Part shown: piece after piece, positions 61,487-64,000 of the stretch
Layout: each line of letters starts with the position of its first letter
Position numbering within the stretch: the first letter of the stretch is position 1
Origin: Actinia tenebrosa
Lineage: Eukaryota > Cnidaria > Anthozoa > Actiniaria > Actiniidae
Length of the DNA: 64,000 nt
Assembly: GCF_009602425.1 (NCBI RefSeq)
Contig: NW_022261294.1
Location: 218,056 to 282,055 of the forward strand
Direction: 5' to 3'
Notes under the pieces: generated by a model
Told to the model about the DNA's origin: nothing
Seen by the model: only the letters and a program-made list of their open reading frames with translations
The model's database searches: none
Made by a program: the position numbers and the translations under genes

Positions 61487-64000
61487 AAAGTCTGCCTTTA
61501 AGGCGCGGTTACACAGCAATTTTCCCTGAAACTTGTCACGCAACAAGCTGCAAGAAGGTTTACAGGGTTTATTGTCTTTATTATCAAACTTCAGGTAGTT
61601 AGACATTGCATAATGTCATCTTATGAAAGAATGACTACAAGATTTGTCCTGAAAAGAGAGAGAATAACAGGATAACGTTTCTAACCTTAACAGTGTCTCC
61701 TGAATTGATTGTAATCGTTTGTGGGTTCCAAGCATATCCAAGACCGTACTCTGAAGAAAAAAGAGTAAGTAATCCATTACATTCATAATCACGAACGCGT
61801 TTTCTTACTTCAAGCTCAGATCAAATGTCTAACTTCACCTGAGCCGAATTACAACAGTGGATAACAAGGCGGTCTTCTTTAATGTCATTAGGTTCGGCTC
61901 GTGCGAGGCTTAAGGCCATAAAATCCTTGATAACAAGGAAGTAAGTTTTGTTAAGCAAAATTACAACTTTTAAGAACCTCTGATTGTTTCAAATATTTAA
62001 AAATAATAAAATATATAAATGTTATCCTAACCTGGATGAATCCCTGAATTATCAACATAATGTGTGATAGAGGAGTCAGTTGTTTTACACAGTATCTGAT
62101 CACTTCTACTCGACACCACAGTACAAGGCACGTCACCCATGGTAACCACATTCCCCACCGCATTGAAGCCACGACCCCTGATGATCACTAGGGTACCCCC
62201 GAACACAGATCCCTGGCGCGGATAGACGTCAGTCACTTCCAGGACGTACTCAATACGTGGTGGAGCTCCTTGATATGATGCATAACCATTTCCTGGGACA
62301 TTGATGATGACGTCATATATCCCAGGCGCATGCGCGGGGATAGTGCATCTGATGAGTGAAGGGTAGTGTACGATGATTTGACATGGTTTTTGACCAATCA
62401 GAACCGTTCCACGTGATCCAAAATTTGTACCAGAAATGACTAACTCGCCGCCGCCGCCGCCGCCTACACTTTGTGTTAGTGGACTAATAGTGGTGACGAT
62501 TGGCGTCTTTGACAGGTCAAACTGGAAAGCGTTTCGTAGAAAACCGGTTTGGTTTCGGACTTTGACCTGAAGATCTTCCTTGGATTGTACATGTTTTGAT
62601 GTGATGCATGTGATCTGAGACCAAGATGAGTTGATTATTCTACAGTCACTATTCCCTAACATGACAGTCAGCTGTGAAGCATCCAATGAAAATCCATTTC
62701 CGGTTATATATAACGTTGTCCCACCAGCGACACTTCCAGTGTTTGGTGTTACCTTGGTTACAGTCACTTCTTGAACAAATGTCACATGACCGTTCACGTG
62801 TTTTGCAAACCCCAATGTCTTAACATTCACATTCACGTCATTAGTTCCACCAACGGATTGGCCAGCGAAACACGTTATGGTAGAAGATGTGCTTCCGGTC
62901 ACATGACAGGGAGTTCCACCAATAGTCACGTTGTTGTCCTGCGCGTTGGTGCTAAAGCCACTTCCGGTTAGCTGTAAAGTTGCTCCTGGCTGTCCTTTGT
63001 TTGGGGTGATGGAGGTCAGGTTTGGTGTTGAGTGAGGCGAGTAAAGAAAAGAGCATTTTCTTGTAGAACAACTTGAAGGAATATTATTGACCATCACTGA
63101 AACCTGAAAGAAAATAAAAGATACAAAAAACATCAGTTTTATCCTTACGTGCAGTTGATCTTACATTTCAATTTTCGTTTCCCATTTTCTTATGATTTTA
63201 TTTTCCAGGCCTTAAATTGCAGCAGTTGTTAATTCATTCACAATTGTTCATATTGTAATGAATATAGACCACTTGCACTGAGTCCCGAGAGGATTTGTTT
63301 TGGGGACAAAACAATGGATTTTTTTTTGCATAAAGACAGCCCATTTTTTTGTCCCCCCAGAACAATTCCTCTACTAAATCAATGTAAGTGGTCTATTCTG
63401 GGGGAATATCCCTTCTTTTGAGAAAAGACATGGTCACCATGTGGTTGGCATGACATAAGTTTACTTGTTCCACGTGACTGAAAAAAGGAGGGCATAGGTC
63501 CGAGACCTTGCGTTGGTTTATCCCCATGATCCAATTCAATATCGTATTATTACCGAAGTCTTTCTTTTTTGATTTTTGGATTACCTGTGGTTTCGTTTCC
63601 GCTACTCGTAACATCTCACCAGGAATCGGCCTAAGAAACATACCACCATCATCTAGAGTCTCTGACTTCGCTGATACGTCATTTCCTGTTAAACCACTTC
63701 CGTCTACTTCGATGTCTGGTTGATTTCCGCCGGAAGTGACCCACTCTATGGTCCAGTTGTACCCTGCGCATGCGCCAGTACGAGTTACATTGATCAGTCC
63801 AATGTTTAAGTCATTTTCGAGTTTTGATTTGAGCTCGGACGCAGAAATACTTGAAGAAATTCCTGGTGCAATAAAAAATAAATAAATAATCAAAAAATTA
63901 TTTTGAAAACGATATAAAAGCCCTGACCTCTGACCTCCGCCCTATTCTCTGACCTCTAACGCTTACCGCTTACCAGAGTAACTTTCTCCATTAAAACTCA
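32437..64000 (-). CDS. Giant fibrocystin-L/cadherin chimeric transmembrane receptor, 5' end beyond window
   Basis: 41 coding exons from a partial one at 63974-64000 to the last at 32437-32591. All 40 junctions are phase-compatible, giving about 5,684 residues in the window, with the N-terminus and signal peptide outside. The order is eleven IPT/TIG domains (a cupredoxin-like domain after the fourth), G8 plus beta-helix twice, the conserved PKHD1L1 C-terminal region, four Ig-like repeats, seven cadherin repeats, cohesin-like and dockerin-like elements, a transmembrane helix and a tail with a MYND finger. The part at 46-64 kb aligns in order with vertebrate PKHD1L1, a stereocilia-coat and immune-cell surface protein. 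The cadherin-to-MYND part has no counterpart in PKHD1L1 as I know it. Known family roles suggest cell-surface adhesion; signalling is inferred. A fusion of two annotated genes remains possible until a transcript is seen. Confidence 0.85.
34393..34618. mobile_element. MITE with ~90-bp arms and 3-bp duplication
   Basis: The element at 34396-34615 has arms AATAGTCC...CTGCGCCATCTTGAAAGGTA and the complement AATAGTCCC...CTGCGCCATCTTGAAAGGTA. It is flanked by GGC on both sides. It lies in an intron of the giant gene's cytoplasmic-tail region. Confidence 0.7.
35824..35895 (-). other. Transmembrane helix of the giant receptor
   Basis: [20 protein letters not shown] and FVFF form one hydrophobic span of about 24 residues, followed by the basic stop GKRKLRK. 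It puts everything upstream outside the cell and the last four exons inside. Confidence 0.93.
36770..38730 (-). other. Domain block: beta-sandwich/cohesin-like domain and dockerin-like calcium loops
   Basis: Exon 37355-38730 and the start of 35744-36843. After an Ig-like N-terminal part comes a cohesin-like stretch, with [18 protein letters not shown] and a late strand [13 protein letters not shown]. Two dockerin-type loops follow: [18 protein letters not shown] and, across the intron, [18 protein letters not shown]. Both have the D-x-D/N-x-(N/K)-...-D spacing of a dockerin F-hand pair. In bacteria cohesin and dockerin bind each other; here they occur in one chain. Assignment is by motif only. 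Confidence 0.6.
38760..38890 (-). mobile_element. SINE-like dispersed repeat copy
   Basis: Holds TTTTTCTCCGGATTCTCCGG and GAGTTGAGTTTGTTTGATGT. Partial copies of the same family are at 40455-40560 (TCTCCGCGATTCTCTAGTTT) and 48480-48590 (TTTCTCCGAGCTCTCCGTTT). Intronic. Confidence 0.5.
40238..40461. mobile_element. Second copy of fold-back element, 9-bp target duplication
   Basis: The element at 40247-40452 is flanked by AACCATATA at 40238-40246 and 40453-40461. Arms carry GTGAAAAGATGAAAAAACTT and its complement, with the same tail as the 9.4-kb copy (GAAACACCGACGCAGCTCAC). On the minus strand it ends only about ten bases before the 3' splice site of the exon starting at 40226. Confidence 0.75.
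42717..42941. mobile_element. PIF/Harbinger-like MITE with TTA duplication
   Basis: Ends GGGACTGACCATTAGATTTT and, inverted, GGGACGCACCATTAGATTTT, about 35-bp arms continuing GAG-GGG-TTGGGCA. Flanked by TTA at 42717-42719 and 42939-42941, the usual PIF/Harbinger target duplication. The interior is T-rich. It lies in an intron, 28 bp from a splice donor. Confidence 0.8.
43876..46338 (-). other. Domain block: four tandem Ig-like repeats
   Basis: Exons 46113-46338, 45484-45872, 44843-45046 and 43876-44516. Each repeat has the pattern (L/V)xxxPxxANETVPFxxQP, VxDA, a glycine-rich turn, then FTNLxIxxxGxGYxLxF and FxVKER. Examples: [30 protein letters not shown] and [13 protein letters not shown]. 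Vertebrate PKHD1L1, as I recall it, has one such unit near its membrane, so this looks like an expansion. Confidence 0.85.
45073..45214. mobile_element. MITE family with GTCCCCCAGAACAATTCCTC arms
   Basis: Arms GAATAGACCCCTTGCA...AGAGGAATTGTTCTGGGGGA and the complement on the right, about 60 bp. A second copy is at 63262-63398 (AATATAGACCACTTGCACTG...GTAAGTGGTCTATTCT). Both are intronic in the giant gene. Confidence 0.75.
47405..47480. repeat. GAAA simple repeat
   Basis: GAAA/GAATGAA microsatellite immediately next to the exon acceptor at 47402 and running into an assembly gap. Confidence 0.95.
47481..47743. other. Assembly gap
   Basis: 263 N inside an intron, entered from the GAAA repeat. 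The ORFs spanning it are artefacts. Confidence 0.99.
51447..51578. repeat. 65-bp tandem duplication
   Basis: ACTTTTCGGCTGCACGCGCC and the following 45 bases occur twice in a row with a few differences, in an intron of the giant gene. Confidence 0.85.
52790..52960. mobile_element. 167-bp TA-flanked MITE
   Basis: The element at 52792-52958 has arms of about 55 bp (GCCATTCCGAAGTTGAGAAA, then AACTGGGCCGAGTTAGCATT) and a TA on each side. It is related to the 520-bp element at 6311-6830. Intronic. Confidence 0.8.
53394..53575. mobile_element. Tc1-like MITE copy
   Basis: Arms CCCATTTCAGATCATGTCAT and ATGACACGTGGTCTGAAATG, with inner GGTTGCACATGAGAAGACAC. It is a diverged copy of the element at 54319-54488. 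Intronic. Confidence 0.7.
54317..54490. mobile_element. Tc1-like MITE with TA duplication
   Basis: The element at 54319-54488 starts CCTTGGGCGTGATGC and ends GCATTACGCCCAAGG-like in inverted orientation (TACTACGCCCAAGG), flanked by TA. Arms run through CATTTCAGACCATGTG-type sequence for about 65 bp. A half copy is at 33930-33985. Confidence 0.8.
55260..55425. repeat. T/G low-complexity tract
   Basis: About 165 bp of T runs broken by single G, in an intron. The minus-strand ORF is extended by this tract into a Lys/Asn/Gln-rich artefact. Confidence 0.9.
58330..58612. repeat. Minisatellite, ~38-bp TTCGAAATTTAACCTGAACT units
   Basis: Six to seven copies, four of them essentially identical, in an intron of the giant gene. 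Confidence 0.92.
59620..59845. repeat. ATC/ATGT simple repeat
   Basis: CATCATCATGTATC-type repeat that abuts the splice donor at 59847. The ORFs through it are not genes. Confidence 0.9.
61285..61490. repeat. AAAT/AAAC/AATC tetranucleotide repeat
   Basis: Long run of AAATA, CAAACAAA and CAATCAAT units, next to the acceptor of the exon starting at 61277. Confidence 0.95.
61806..61925. mobile_element. Diverged copy of the GGCTCAGGTCAAACAT MITE
   Basis: TCAAGCTCAGATCAAATGTC, then AACTTCACCTGAGCC, and an inverted right arm with ATTAGGTTCGGCTCGTGCGA. Same family as 18981-19103. Intronic. Confidence 0.65.
63262..63398. mobile_element. Second copy of the GTCCCCCAGAACAATT MITE family
   Basis: Left arm AATATAGACCACTTGCACTG and GGACAAAACAATGG, right arm with TTTTGTCCCCCCAGAACAAT and GTAAGTGGTCTATTCT. 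Intronic in the giant gene. Confidence 0.75.

Larger units (their letters stand above)
58100..64000 (-). other. Domain block: IPT/TIG array with cupredoxin-like domain
   Basis: Exons 63974-64000, 63585-63862, 62032-63103, 61686-61750, 59847-61277, 58734-59406 and the start of 57697-58275. Eleven IPT/TIG units are recognisable from openings such as [56 protein letters not shown] and [18 protein letters not shown]. Between the fourth and fifth lies a cupredoxin-like segment ([16 protein letters not shown] ... [12 protein letters not shown]). The Cys-His-Met copper ligands of true cupredoxins are not visible, so it is probably structural. IPT domains are Ig-fold units found in plexins, Met and fibrocystins. 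Confidence 0.92.

Noticed and set aside
1-64000. Virus-derived or LTR-type elements
   Set aside because: I looked for capsid, envelope, protease or polymerase-like frames and for long direct terminal repeats and saw none.

Overview
This looks like metazoan nuclear DNA, most likely from an anthozoan cnidarian such as a stony coral (an inference). It is intron-rich and carries many short inverted-repeat transposons, SINE-like copies, microsatellites and assembly gaps. Its genes are recognisable animal families: wolframin, the PP2A B55 subunit, GOLGA7, a fibrocystin-L-like protein and fibrinogen/thrombospondin-repeat proteins. No rRNA, CRISPR array, prokaryotic operon or virus-derived element was seen. 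Every gene I can support is on the minus strand, so each reads from high to low coordinates.

Layout from left to right. (1) 1-5.3 kb: two tandem SGNH/GDSL-type hydrolase genes, the left one cut by the window edge. (2) 7.2-10.4 kb: a four-exon type II membrane protein with two thrombospondin repeats and a fibrinogen-like domain. (3) 11.8-18.3 kb: a WFS1 (wolframin) orthologue in eight coding exons. (4) 19.7-22.5 kb: a GOLGA7 orthologue, the partner of DHHC palmitoyltransferases. (5) 25.2-31.7 kb: a PPP2R2 (B55) orthologue. (6) 32.4-64.0 kb: one huge gene of at least 41 coding exons that runs off the right edge.

The giant gene is the main discovery. Its first half matches fibrocystin-L (PKHD1L1): eleven IPT/TIG domains, a cupredoxin-like domain, and two G8 plus parallel beta-helix modules. 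The frame then continues through four Ig-like repeats, seven cadherin repeats, a cohesin-like and dockerin-like pair, one transmembrane helix and a roughly 450-residue cytoplasmic tail ending in a MYND-type zinc finger. I placed splice sites at each of the 40 junctions by reading the sequence. All are phase-compatible and together give an open frame of about 5,684 residues. This suggests a single giant adhesion receptor rather than neighbouring genes, but transcript evidence is needed.

The introns and spacers hold several families of small DNA transposons, some with clear target-site duplications (8 bp hAT-like, TTA Harbinger-like, TA Tc1-like). There is also a fold-back family with 9 and 15 bp duplications, a tRNA-derived SINE head, and many minisatellites.
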